NCBI RefSeq assembly: GCF_012911865.1
Contig: NZ_JAAXYH010000008.1
Coordinates: forward strand, 124,001-188,000
Direction: 5' to 3'
Source of the DNA: Shewanella salipaludis
GTDB lineage: Bacteria > Pseudomonadota > Gammaproteobacteria > Enterobacterales > Shewanellaceae
Length of the DNA stretch: 64,000 nt
Part shown: positions 47,928 to 56,633 of the stretch, in pieces
How positions within the stretch are numbered: the first letter of the stretch is position 1
Layout: each line of letters begins with the position of its first letter
Notes under the pieces: generated by a model
Seen by the model: the letters and a program-made list of their open reading frames with translations, nothing else
What the model was told of the DNA's origin: nothing
Database searches by the model: none
Position numbers and translations under genes: made by a program

Positions 47928-49322
47928 CTAGAAGGCGCCGGCGGCACCGGGGAAGACCACGGGGCTCTCGTTGCCGTTGGCGGCGACGCTGGCGACGCCG
48001 AACAGATAGTTGTCTATCACCAGATTCTTGAGGGTGAAATTGTCCACCTTGCCGACATAGCGGCTGTGGCTCCATTCGGGCTCAGTGGTCAGGCGCCAGT
48101 AGACACGATAGCCGGCCAGGTTCCCCGCATCCGCCAGTTGCCAGCTCAGCCGGGTATCGGCCGAGACTTCACCCTGTATCTTGACCGCTTCCGGCGGCGC
48201 CGGCGCCCAGGCCATGGACGCCAGGCTGACGGCATTGAGCGCGGTCAGCTTGGCGTTGAAGTCGAAATCCACCCCAGCCAGCACATCACCGTAGGCTATG
48301 CCGTTCTCGACCCGAATGTCCTGGTGCTGGCGGTTGTAGTTCTCGTTGGTCTCCATGATGCGCACCGCCGCCAGCCCGGCCTTGTTGAAGGGCAGGTGAT
48401 GGCCGCCGCGGCCGAACCTGTCGAGGCGATACACCAGCATCACATCCAGGTTGCTGAGGTATTGATCCGCCAGGCTCTTGATCTTGCGCGCCAGGTTGCG
48501 TGAGGCCGAGTCGTTCTCGCCGCCGCTGAAATAACGCTCCCTGGCCTCCTCCGGCGTCTCGGCGATGCGCACCCCTTCGGAGAATACCCGCACGCTGTGG
48601 TTGTCCTTGACGCCATTGATGCCTTCGATATTGCCTATCATGTCGTTGTTGAGTACGGCTTTGATCCGCCAGTCATGCTCCCTGGCATACTTGGCCAGGG
48701 TGGCACCGCCGTACAGGCCCTGCTCCTCGCCGGAGAGCACGGCATAGACGATAGTGCCGTCGAACTGGTATTGGGACAGCAGCCGCGCCGCCTCCAGCGT
48801 GCCGGCGACCCCTGAGGCGTTGTCGTTGGCGCCCGGGGCGTCCGAGTCGGCGTCGAGCACATCCGAGACCCGCGAGTCGAGATCGCCGCTCATCAGCACC
48901 ACCCGCCTGGGATCGTGCTTGCCCCTCTGGATGGCGATCACATTGACCACTTCCGTGGGCTTGGGAATGCGCTTGCCCGAGACTGTCTCGCCGACCCTGA
49001 CTATCTCCAGGCAGTTGCCGCACTGACTGGAGATACGCTCGAACTCGGCCTGCACCCAGCGGCGGGCGGCGCCTATGCCGCGGCTGCCGGACTGGTTTTC
49101 CGACAGGGTATGACGGGTGCCGAAGCCCACCAGCGTCTCTATGTCGGCGCGGATCCGTGCCGCGCTGGCGCCCTCGGCTATGTCATACAGGCGTAGATCT
49201 TCGCCGGCGGGAACGCCCGGGGCGGCGGCTTGGGCCTGAGGCACAGTGGCGAGCCAAAGGGGGGCGACAAAGGCGGCGCCGAGCAGCAGTGGCTTGAGGC
49301 GGTGGCGGGACTGTGATGGCAT
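47928..49322 (-). CDS. Secreted M28-family peptidase-like protein
   Basis: A 464-residue exported protein with a signal peptide (LLLGAAFVAPLWLATVPQAQA), an M28 aminopeptidase-like domain (about 50-350) and a C-terminal Fn3-like domain (about 375-460). Zinc ligands expected in M28 are seen as GANDNASG (Asp), SGEEQGLYG (catalytic Glu and ligand Glu), LNNDMIG (Asp) and GRGGHHLPF (His). The first ligand motif, normally G-x-H-x-D, reads MSGDLDSR, so the first His is absent. The enzyme may bind one metal differently or be a variant subgroup. It ends beside a shared terminator. Confidence 0.85.
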   Translation of the reverse strand: MPSQSRHRLKPLLLGAAFVAPLWLATVPQAQAAAPGVPAGEDLRLYDIAEGASAARIRADIETLVGFGTRHTLSENQSGSRGIGAARRWVQAEFERISSQCGNCLEIVRVGETVSGKRIPKPTEVVNVIAIQRGKHDPRRVVLMSGDLDSRVSDVLDADSDAPGANDNASGVAGTLEAARLLSQYQFDGTIVYAVLSGEEQGLYGGATLAKYAREHDWRIKAVLNNDMIGNIEGINGVKDNHSVRVFSEGVRIAETPEEARERYFSGGENDSASRNLARKIKSLADQYLSNLDVMLVYRLDRFGRGGHHLPFNKAGLAAVRIMETNENYNRQHQDIRVENGIAYGDVLAGVDFDFNAKLTALNAVSLASMAWAPAPPEAVKIQGEVSADTRLSWQLADAGNLAGYRVYWRLTTEPEWSHSRYVGKVDNFTLKNLVIDNYLFGVASVAANGNESPVVFPGAAGAF

Positions 49323-49474
49323 ATTGACCTCTTGTTAGGTTTCTGGGGATCTGGGTGCATGGACGGGACGCGGTGCGCTAACGACTCTAACAAAGAAGCC
49401 GCCATCTGGGGGAGGCGGCTGTGGGGTTCAATTGTTAGGAGATATTGCAGGCGACCGTCGCCGCTGCAGTCGGC

Positions 49475-50650
49475 TCAGCGCTTGACTTGCCAATGCCAGC
49501 TCGGGGTGCTGAGCAGATCTTGCCCGAGGATTTGGGTCTCGCCCAGGCGCTTGTCCAGCGCCAGACAGTTGCAATGCTCGAACTGGGCCAAGGCGTTGAT
49601 CAGGCGATTGGCATGGGAGACCACCCACAGCTGGCTCCTGTCCGAGGCCAGGGCGATGAGCCGTGCCAGCGCCGGCAGCAGATCCGGATGCAGGCTGGTC
49701 TCCGGCTCGTTGAGCACCATCAGCTCGGGCGGCCTGGGGGTCAGCAGGGCGGCGATCAGCAGCAGGTATCTGAGGGTGCCATCGGACAGCTCGCCGGTAT
49801 TGAGCGGCCGCAGCAGCCCCTGCTGATAGAAATGCAGCTGCAACATGCCATTGGCCTCCGGGACTATGGCTATGCTGGCGCCGGGAAAAGCATCGGCGAC
49901 CGCATGATCCAGGGCCTCCCTGTCACCTATCTCGAAGATGGTCTGGATGGCCGAGACCAGATCGCGGCCGTCATGGTGCAACACCTGGGTGTGGGTGCCC
50001 AGTTGCAGGCGTCTGGCGGGGGCGTCGCCGTCGGTACGGAAATGATCGTAGAAACGCCAGGCGCGTATGCTCTCCCTGAGCCTGAGCACTTCCGGGGTAC
50101 GCTCGGGATCGGCCAACTCGGAGAAGATGCTGTCGCCGTGTTGCATCTGCATGTCCAGCGCCAGCCAGCCGCGACCGTCGGCGCTGCGGGCCTTGACCAG
50201 GGCACCGCGGCGCTCGAGCAGCAGGCTAGAGGGGCGATAGCGGGGGCCGCACCAGATGGCCTCGCGCTTCACCTGGGGATCCAGGCCGAACAGGCTGGTG
50301 GAGTCGGGTTTGGGCAGCCCAAGTTCTATCAGGTAGCCGAAGTCGTCGCCGGCGAAGCCCAGCTTGAGGCGTTTGGGCGCCTGACGCACTGTATCTTCTA
50401 TCGGCATCTCGCCCGTCAGCATGCTCCTGCTGAGCCGCTCTGGACCGGCCCAGAAGCTGGATCCCAGGCCACCATCCTGGGCGAGGGCGGCCACCACGCC
50501 GCCACTGGCCGTGTGCGCCAGCAGCCTCAATGCCTTGTAGAGATTGGACTTGCCACTGCCGTTGGCCCCTGTGACCAGGTTGAGGCGCCCCAGCGGCAGG
50601 ACGACATCGCGCAGCGAGCGATAATTATAGATGGCGAGTGTGGTGAGCAT
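49475..50650 (-). CDS. AAA ATPase of the RecF/OLD-like AAA_21 group
   Basis: A 391-residue ABC-type ATPase with Walker A GANGSGKSNLYKALRLL (about 28-44), an ABC signature-like LSDGTLRYL (about 291-299) and Walker B LMVLNEPETSLHPDLL (about 311-326), followed by VVSHANRLINAL. The insert between the two halves has no coiled coil of SMC length. Such proteins are used in DNA repair, anti-phage defence (OLD, retron or Gabija-like) or housekeeping, but no nuclease domain or partner gene is attached, so function is unknown. The ATG at 50650 starts right before MLTTLAIYNYRSL, as in the family. Confidence 0.88.
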   Translation of the reverse strand: MLTTLAIYNYRSLRDVVLPLGRLNLVTGANGSGKSNLYKALRLLAHTASGGVVAALAQDGGLGSSFWAGPERLSRSMLTGEMPIEDTVRQAPKRLKLGFAGDDFGYLIELGLPKPDSTSLFGLDPQVKREAIWCGPRYRPSSLLLERRGALVKARSADGRGWLALDMQMQHGDSIFSELADPERTPEVLRLRESIRAWRFYDHFRTDGDAPARRLQLGTHTQVLHHDGRDLVSAIQTIFEIGDREALDHAVADAFPGASIAIVPEANGMLQLHFYQQGLLRPLNTGELSDGTLRYLLLIAALLTPRPPELMVLNEPETSLHPDLLPALARLIALASDRSQLWVVSHANRLINALAQFEHCNCLALDKRLGETQILGQDLLSTPSWHWQVKR

Positions 50651-50726
50651 GGGATCCCTATCCTGGCTGAGGCCGCAGCCGGCTATGATAGCGCCGCTGG
50701 CCCCTGGCGCCAAGGCGAGGCCGAGG

Positions 50727-51875
50727 TTAAACCAATACCTGCTGCAGCACCCGCTGCCAGTTGCCGCCCATGAATCTGTCCCTGTCGGTGGCCTTGAACC
50801 TGGCCTTGGCCAGGGCATGATCTATGCGACTCATGCGCTCTATGTGGTTCAGCTCGGGGATCACCACATGTTGGGGTTCGCGTTCGAAGCCGAGCACATG
50901 CTTGGCGGCCAGGCTATGCCACCACTCAAGGTATTCCTTGACGCCCTCGGCGTTGTCGTTGTTCAGCTTCAGCAGGTTTTCCTGGCCCCGCAGCGGGAAG
51001 TCGTTGGCTATGGCTGCTGCCTCGACGCCGCCGACATTGGCGACATGCTCCAGCTGGCGGATATAGTCGTCCAGCGTCGGTGGGTTCCTGTAGGTGAGCC
51101 AGAAGCTCATCATGAACACCCCGAACACCCCGCCGCTGTCGCCTATGGCACGGATCACCTCATCGGGCGAGCAGCGGGCATGCTTGACCAGGGCACGGGC
51201 GGCGCCGTGGCTCTGGATGATGGGCGCGCTGGAAGCCTTAACGGCATCGAGCGCCGTCTGTGGGCTGGAGTGGCTGACATCCACCAGCATGTTGGCCTCA
51301 TTGAGGCGGGAAATCAGCTCACGGCCCCTGGCGGTCAGCGGCTTGTTGAGGCCGCCGTTGGCGTCGAAGTCCAGGGCGCCGCCGGCGTACTCGTTGCCGT
51401 AATGATGGGTCAGCTGCAGCACCCTCAGCCCCTGGCGGTGAAACTCCTCTATCAGGTTCAGATCGCCCTCGACACAGTCGGCCCCCTGGATCTGGAAGAA
51501 CACAGAGGTGCGTTGTGAGTCGAGGGCGGCGTCGATGTCTGTGCCTTTCTCGCCCAGCAGCAGTATCTGCGGATTATCCGCCACCCTCTGCCTGGCCTGC
51601 TTGATGCTGGCCATGCAGGCCTTGAAGGTGCGTTTGTAGTTGATGGTGCCGTCGAGCTGTTTGATGGCCTCTATGTCGGAGACGTCGCAGATGAAGGCGT
51701 CGAGGCCGGAGGCTTTGACATCCGCAAGATCGCTCGGCAGGAAGCTCAGGCCGTCGATATAGGGATGCCTGCGGGCGGCGCCCAGGACGGGGAAGGCCGG
51801 CAGTTGGCTCAGCAGCGTGGCTGCCCCCAGGCCCTTGAGTAGCTGTCGACGATGAAGATCGCATGCCTTGATCAT
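50727..51875 (-). CDS. Tat-exported M19 membrane-dipeptidase-like protein
   Basis: A 382-residue protein with a twin-arginine signal (HRRQLLKGLGAATLLSQ, about 8-24). Its body resembles the M19 renal-dipeptidase family: FFQIQGADCVEGDLNLIEEFH, shown as FFQIQGADCVEGD, then VLQLTHHYGNEYAGGALD, LVDVSHSSPQTALD and APIIQSHGAARAL. The usual first metal-binding H-x-D near the start of the mature protein is replaced by YIDGLSFLPSD, so the binuclear zinc site may be changed. Substrate dipeptides are not predictable. Minus strand, 76 bases before the ATPase gene. Confidence 0.82.
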   Translation of the reverse strand: MIKACDLHRRQLLKGLGAATLLSQLPAFPVLGAARRHPYIDGLSFLPSDLADVKASGLDAFICDVSDIEAIKQLDGTINYKRTFKACMASIKQARQRVADNPQILLLGEKGTDIDAALDSQRTSVFFQIQGADCVEGDLNLIEEFHRQGLRVLQLTHHYGNEYAGGALDFDANGGLNKPLTARGRELISRLNEANMLVDVSHSSPQTALDAVKASSAPIIQSHGAARALVKHARCSPDEVIRAIGDSGGVFGVFMMSFWLTYRNPPTLDDYIRQLEHVANVGGVEAAAIANDFPLRGQENLLKLNNDNAEGVKEYLEWWHSLAAKHVLGFEREPQHVVIPELNHIERMSRIDHALAKARFKATDRDRFMGGNWQRVLQQVLV

Positions 51876-52057
51876 TTTGTATCCCTGTTGGATGAGTCGG
51901 GCCGCGGCAGTCTTATGCCTGCCCGGCCGGGAACTGTTGCCTTTATACCCTATTTCACCTGCTAGGGTGTTGGATAGTTACGCTAATTGCATGGCCAAGT
52001 TATTCAGTGCCATCAATGGCTTTCGCCGCACTGGCCGCCGGCTGCCCTCTTCCCCGG

Positions 52058-52504
52058 CTAGATGGTGCTCAACAGCAGGCTGGTTTCGCTGTTCAATACC
52101 CCTTCGATCGTCCTCACCTGCCGCAACACCCGGTCGAACTCGTTCAGGCTGGCAGTCTGTATCTCGGCCACGAGATCCCAGGCGCCGTTGGTGGTATGCA
52201 GCTTGTGTAATTCGGGAATACCGCGCAACTGGTTGATGACCTGCGAGGTCGACCTGCCTATGACCTCTATGAGCATGATGGCCCGGATGATGCTCTCATC
52301 TATGTCCTCCCTGGCACGTATGGTGAAACCCAGGATGGCGCCGGAACTGATCAAACGATCCAGGCGATTTTGCACTGTGCCACGGGATACCTTGAGGATC
52401 TCGGCCAGTTTGGCAATGGGTGCCCTGCCATCTTTACGCAGTATAGCAATGAGTTCCCGATCCAATGAGTCGTAGATGTGGAGCGGGGATTGTTTGTCCT
52501 TCAA
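52058..52504 (-). CDS. Lrp/AsnC-family regulator
   Basis: A 148-residue regulator. The helix-turn-helix reads APIAKLAEILKVSRGTVQNRL, shown as IAKLAEILKVSRGTVQNRL (about 29-47), followed by GAILGFTIRAREDID and a RAM domain. The start codon is TTG at 52504, supported by AGGAG ten bases upstream. It is divergent from the ornithine cyclodeaminase gene and probably controls that operon, with an amino acid such as ornithine, arginine or citrulline as likely effector (inference). Confidence 0.92.
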   Translation of the reverse strand: MKDKQSPLHIYDSLDRELIAILRKDGRAPIAKLAEILKVSRGTVQNRLDRLISSGAILGFTIRAREDIDESIIRAIMLIEVIGRSTSQVINQLRGIPELHKLHTTNGAWDLVAEIQTASLNEFDRVLRQVRTIEGVLNSETSLLLSTI

Positions 52505-52677
52505 GGGCGACTCCTGGCAGATTGCATTATGCTGGTTATCATATTGCCAAAAACTTGCTCAAATATTGTTATATTTTTGTATTTTTAATGAAAATACTTT
52601 TTCCTATAATGATGGCACTGGAGGAGTGGCCGACCCGCGGCGCTCACAGACAAGGTCGGTAACCGGCGGTGGCAAGC
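52505..52677. promoter_or_regulatory. Divergent promoter region of the ornithine/citrulline locus
   Basis: AT-rich (52540-52615), with a perfect -10 TATAAT at 52605-52610 for the rightward operon. A GGAGGAGTGG follows at 52620, 58 bases before the first gene. No clear -35; a Lrp-type activator is expected. Confidence 0.5.
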
Positions 52678-53748
52678 ATGCAGAAAAATATAGCACAAGG
52701 TAATCTCATTCCCTTTGTCAGCGTCCAACAGATGGTCGCGCTGATCGACAGCCTGGGGGTCGAAGCCTTCATGACGGAGCTTGCCGGCTACATCGAAGAG
52801 GACTTCAAACAGTGGTCCCTGTTCGATAAGTCGCCCCGTTTTGCCTCCCACTCAGAGGTCGGTGTCATAGAGCTGATGCCCACCAGCAACGGCAAGGCCT
52901 TCAGCTTCAAATACGTCAACGGCCATCCCGGGAATACCCGCCATGGTCTGCAGACGGTCACGGCCTTCGGTGTCCTGGCCGATGTGGACACGGGTTATCC
53001 CGTGCTGCTGTCCGAAATGACGCTGTTGACCGCACTGCGCACCGCCGCCACCTCGGCGCTGATGGCGAAATACCTGGCGCCCGAAGGGGCCGACACCATG
53101 GCGATGATAGGCAATGGTTCACAGTCGGAATTTCAGGCCTTGGCCTTCAAGGCCATGTTGGGCATAAGGAGTCTGAGGCTCTACGACATAGAGCCGGCGG
53201 CCTCGCGCAAGCTGCAGCGCAACCTGCAGGACAGGGGATTTGACATAGTGGTGTGTGATTCGGCACAGGCAGCCGTCGAGGGTGCGCGGATCATCACCAC
53301 CTGCACGGCCGACAAGCGCAACGCCACCATATTGACGGAGCAGATGGTCGGCAGCGGGGTATACATCAACGCCATAGGCGGCGATTGCCCAGGGAAAACG
53401 GAACTGGATCCCCTGCTGCTCCACCGTGCCAGGGTGTTCGTCGAGTATGAGCCGCAAACCCGCATCGAAGGGGAGATCCAGCAGTTGGCAGCGGATTTTC
53501 CCGTGACCGAAATGTGGCGGGTCATCAGCGGTCAGGCCGACGGCCGCAGGGCCCAAGACGAATTGCTGGTGTTCGACGGCGTGGGCTTCGCGGTGGAAGA
53601 TTTTTCCGCGCTGCGCTATGTGTATGAAAAACTGAGTGACAATCAGGGCTACGACAAGCTGGATATGATCGCCGATCCGGACGATCCGCGGGATCTGTTC
53701 GGCATGTATCTGCGGCTGGCGCCCTCACGCAAGGGAGAGGCGGCCTGA
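52678..53748 (+). CDS. Ornithine cyclodeaminase-family protein
   Basis: A 356-residue NAD-dependent enzyme expected to convert ornithine to proline and ammonia. The dimer/substrate half contains GYPVLLSEMTLLTALRTAATSALM, shown as LSEMTLLTALRTAATSALM (about 108-126), the family signature, and the Rossmann half AMIGNGSQSEFQALAF (about 141-156). DFSALRYVYEK near the C-terminus fits OCD enzymes. The start is the ATG at 52678; a GTG three codons upstream is possible. It is followed directly by a CtlX-like hydrolase gene (TGAATG). Confidence 0.9.
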   Translation: MQKNIAQGNLIPFVSVQQMVALIDSLGVEAFMTELAGYIEEDFKQWSLFDKSPRFASHSEVGVIELMPTSNGKAFSFKYVNGHPGNTRHGLQTVTAFGVLADVDTGYPVLLSEMTLLTALRTAATSALMAKYLAPEGADTMAMIGNGSQSEFQALAFKAMLGIRSLRLYDIEPAASRKLQRNLQDRGFDIVVCDSAQAAVEGARIITTCTADKRNATILTEQMVGSGVYINAIGGDCPGKTELDPLLLHRARVFVEYEPQTRIEGEIQQLAADFPVTEMWRVISGQADGRRAQDELLVFDGVGFAVEDFSALRYVYEKLSDNQGYDKLDMIADPDDPRDLFGMYLRLAPSRKGEAA

Positions 53749-54672
53749 ATGGCACGCAGCGCGCAAGCCCCTGGGGTGGTGGTGATGATCCGGCCTCACC
53801 ACTTCAGCCCTAATCCGCAGACGGCGCCCGACAATGCCTTCCAGCAGACGGCCGCCGCATCCTGTCCAAGTGCCATGGCAAGCCGCGCCTATGACGAGGT
53901 GACCCGCGCCGCGACGACGTTGCGCGAGCATGGCATAGACGTGCGGATTTTCGAGGACGAAGGCCGCCGGACACCTGACTCTGTTTTTCCCAACAACTGG
54001 TTCTCGACCCATTCCGGGGGGCGGATAGCCATCTATCCCATGTACCCGCACAATCGCCGCCATGAGCGGCGTGCCGACATCATCGCGATGCTGAAAGGCG
54101 AATTTCGGGTACGTGAGCTGGTGGATTACTCGGGCCTGGAACAGGATGGGATCTTCCTCGAAGGCACGGGCGCCATGGTGCTGGACCATGTAGAGAGGGT
54201 GGCCTATGCGGTGCAGTCGAATCGCACCCACCCGTTGGCGCTCGAGCGCTTCTGCAGCCACTTCAATTATGAACCTATGCTGTTCCAGGCAATGGATGCC
54301 GGTGGCAAGGCCGTGTATCACACCAATGTCCTCATGTGCATTGCCAGCGAATTTGTCATGATAGGCCTGGAGCTTATCAGGGATCCCTGCCAGCGGGCGG
54401 CAGTGCGCCGGCGGATAGAGGCATCGGGGCGGCTGCTGATTGAACTCAGCGCCACCCAGATAGCCAACTTTGCCGCCAATGCGATCGAACTGCAGGCCAG
54501 GGAGGGAGCCGTGCTGGCGCTCTCGGTTCGCGCCCTGGCGTCGCTCACGCCCGAACAGCTGGGGCTGCTCGAGCGCAGCGTGACACCGCTGCCCCTGGAT
54601 GTCGCTACCATAGAGCTGGCCGGTGGCTCGGTGCGCTGCATGCTGGCGGGCATACACCTGTCGCCCAGGTAG
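53749..54672 (+). CDS. CtlX-like citrulline/arginine hydrolase (amidinotransferase fold)
   Basis: A 307-residue member of the guanidino-group-modifying superfamily. Catalytic positions are visible: PDSVFPNNWFSTH (about 77-89), LEGTGAMVLDH (Glu near 138), YHTNVLMCIA (His near 185) and the nucleophile Cys in GGSVRCMLAGIH (about 298). CtlX enzymes split citrulline to ornithine, CO2 and ammonia. Placed immediately after ornithine cyclodeaminase (start follows its stop directly), it suggests a short route citrulline to ornithine to proline. Arginine or N-methylated arginine as substrate is an alternative. Confidence 0.88.
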   Translation: MARSAQAPGVVVMIRPHHFSPNPQTAPDNAFQQTAAASCPSAMASRAYDEVTRAATTLREHGIDVRIFEDEGRRTPDSVFPNNWFSTHSGGRIAIYPMYPHNRRHERRADIIAMLKGEFRVRELVDYSGLEQDGIFLEGTGAMVLDHVERVAYAVQSNRTHPLALERFCSHFNYEPMLFQAMDAGGKAVYHTNVLMCIASEFVMIGLELIRDPCQRAAVRRRIEASGRLLIELSATQIANFAANAIELQAREGAVLALSVRALASLTPEQLGLLERSVTPLPLDVATIELAGGSVRCMLAGIHLSPR

Positions 54673-54742
54673 GCTATTTTTGCGCCGGCAGGGAGAATAG
54701 GGTTAAGCTCCCTTTCCCATCATTGAAAAAGGACTGTGCATC

Positions 54743-56143
54743 ATGTTGAGCCTAATAGATCCCATCAATAATCTGCTGTGGGGGGAAGGACAGGTCCTCA
54801 TCTATCTCCTGGTTGCCGCCGGTATCTGGTTCACAGTCAGGTTGAGGTTCGTGCAGTTGCGGCACTTCTTGCACATGTTCAGTGTGATGAAGAACAGCAC
54901 CAGGGACGACGCATCCGGGATCAGTTCTTTCGAAGCCCTCTGCACCGGCCTGTCGGCGCGCGTGGGCACGGGCAACCTTGCCGGGGTAGCGGTGGCCATC
55001 TCCCTCGGCGGCCCGGGTGCCGTGTTCTGGATGTGGGTGATAGCCCTGTTGGGCATGGCGACCGGATTTGCCGAGAGCGTGCTCGGGCAGCTGTACAAGA
55101 TCCGCGACAGCAAGCAGGAGTTTCGCGGCGGGCCTGCCTATTACATCCAGATGGGATTGAACAAACGCTGGCTGTCGATTAGCTTCGCCGTCTGCCTGTT
55201 CCTGGGGTACGGTTTCAGCTTCAGTGCCATGCAGGCCAACACCATCACAGATGCGCTCAATTACAGCTACGGCATTCCCCGTCTCTGGGCCGGCCTGGCC
55301 ATCGCCGTGGTGGCCGGCTTCATAGTCACGGGCGGTTTGCGCCGCGTCGCCCACTTCGCCGAGATAGTGGTTCCCTTCATGGGCGTCGGCTACATACTGG
55401 TGGCCCTGAGCATAACTGTGATGAACATCTCCCTGGTCCCGGACGTGTTTTGCAACATCTTCAGTTCCGCCTTCGGTCTGCAGGAAGCCGGCGCCGGCGC
55501 CATGGGCGCCGCCATTAAAAATGGCGTGCAGCGTGGCCTCTATTCCAACGAAGCCGGTGCCGGCAGCGTGCCTCACGCGGCGGCGGGGGCCTCGCCTTAC
55601 CCCAATCACCCTGTCACCCAGGGATTCGTGCAAATGCTGGGGGTGTTTTTCGATACCCTGGTGCTCTGCACTTGTACCGCCGTCATGGTGTTGCTGGCGG
55701 GGGGAAGCTACAGCGGTGAAATGGAAGGCATTCGCATGATCCAGGATGCCATGACTGTGCATATGGGGGGGGCGGGCACCCACTTCGTGTCCCTGGCCAT
55801 TACCCTGTTCGCCTTCTCATCCGTGGTCGCCAATTATGCCTATGCGGAGAGCAACCTGCATCTGTTCAAGCTGGACAACAGGAAGGGCCGCATCGGCTAT
55901 ACGGCGCTGTATCTGGGCATGGTGGTGTGGGGTTCCAATGCGTCGCTCAAGCAGGTGTGGGCCCTGGCGGACATGTCGCTGGGGCTGATGACCGTGGTCA
56001 ATATCATCGCCATCACCCTGCTGACGCCCACCATCATAGCCCTGTCCAATCATTACTTCAGCAAGAAGCGCGCCGGGGTGTTGCCGGAATACCGGGCGGG
56101 TGAGATCCCTATCCAGGGCAAGAGTGAAACCGGGATCTGGTAG
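54743..56143 (+). CDS. Sodium:alanine/glycine symporter (AGCS family)
   Basis: A 466-residue inner-membrane transporter with about ten hydrophobic segments. The family signatures are ALCTGLSARVGTGNLAGVAVAI, shown as LSARVGTGNLAGVAVAI (about 70-86), GGPGAVFWMWV, and KNGVQRGLYSNEAGAGSVPHAAAGA, shown as GLYSNEAGAGSVPHAA (about 270-285). It probably imports an amino acid for the two catabolic enzymes upstream, 70 bases before it, making a regulator-enzyme-enzyme-transporter locus. The exact substrate is not certain. Confidence 0.94.
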   Translation: MLSLIDPINNLLWGEGQVLIYLLVAAGIWFTVRLRFVQLRHFLHMFSVMKNSTRDDASGISSFEALCTGLSARVGTGNLAGVAVAISLGGPGAVFWMWVIALLGMATGFAESVLGQLYKIRDSKQEFRGGPAYYIQMGLNKRWLSISFAVCLFLGYGFSFSAMQANTITDALNYSYGIPRLWAGLAIAVVAGFIVTGGLRRVAHFAEIVVPFMGVGYILVALSITVMNISLVPDVFCNIFSSAFGLQEAGAGAMGAAIKNGVQRGLYSNEAGAGSVPHAAAGASPYPNHPVTQGFVQMLGVFFDTLVLCTCTAVMVLLAGGSYSGEMEGIRMIQDAMTVHMGGAGTHFVSLAITLFAFSSVVANYAYAESNLHLFKLDNRKGRIGYTALYLGMVVWGSNASLKQVWALADMSLGLMTVVNIIAITLLTPTIIALSNHYFSKKRAGVLPEYRAGEIPIQGKSETGIW

Positions 56144-56151
56144 GCATGGGC

Positions 56152-56607
56152 TCAGTCCCCGGCGGCCTCAGCGGCAGCACAGGCCTTGATGGCCCTGGCC
56201 AGGGCATAGAGGCCGTTGGTGCGTGACGGGCTCAGTTGGCCACCGAGCCCCAGGGTGTTGAAGTAGGCGTCGGCATCGAAGGCGGCGATTTCCGCCGTGC
56301 TCAGCCCCTGGTTCGCCGCCAACAACAGGCCTATCAGCCCCTTGACTATCCTGGCATCGCTGTCGGCGAGAAAGTAGTGTTTGCCCGCCAGCTGCCTGTG
56401 ATACAGCCAGGCGTTGCTCTCGCAGCCCCTGACCTGGGCGGCCTCGACCCTGAACTCGTTGGCGAGCACGGGGAAGCGTTTACCCAGCAGCATCAGCTGG
56501 CGGTACTTTTCCTGCCAGTCGGGCGCCTGGGCAAACAGCGCCAGGATCTCGGCCTTGGAAGCCAGTGGTGCCAGGAAAGTCGCATCGGGCGGCGGAGTCG
56601 AACTCAT
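56152..56607 (-). CDS. csdE: CsdE/SufE-like sulfur acceptor
   Basis: A 151-residue protein that takes sulfur from the cysteine desulfurase. The acceptor cysteine is in QVRGCESNAWLYH (about residue 61), the SufE/CsdE signature, and the C-terminal half has GLIGLLLAANQG and LSPSRTNGL. It lies 26 bases after csdA on the same strand. It acts in sulfur transfer, possibly for tRNA modification via CsdL as known in E. coli. Confidence 0.93.
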   Translation of the reverse strand: MSSTPPPDATFLAPLASKAEILALFAQAPDWQEKYRQLMLLGKRFPVLANEFRVEAAQVRGCESNAWLYHRQLAGKHYFLADSDARIVKGLIGLLLAANQGLSTAEIAAFDADAYFNTLGLGGQLSPSRTNGLYALARAIKACAAAEAAGD

Positions 56608-56633
56608 AACTATTCCTCATAAAATACGGCCGG

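Noticed and set aside
49445..50773. 442-codon + strand frame opposite the AAA ATPase gene
   Set aside because: The minus-strand protein has intact Walker A, signature and Walker B motifs; the + frame is Gln/Gly-rich shadow sequence.
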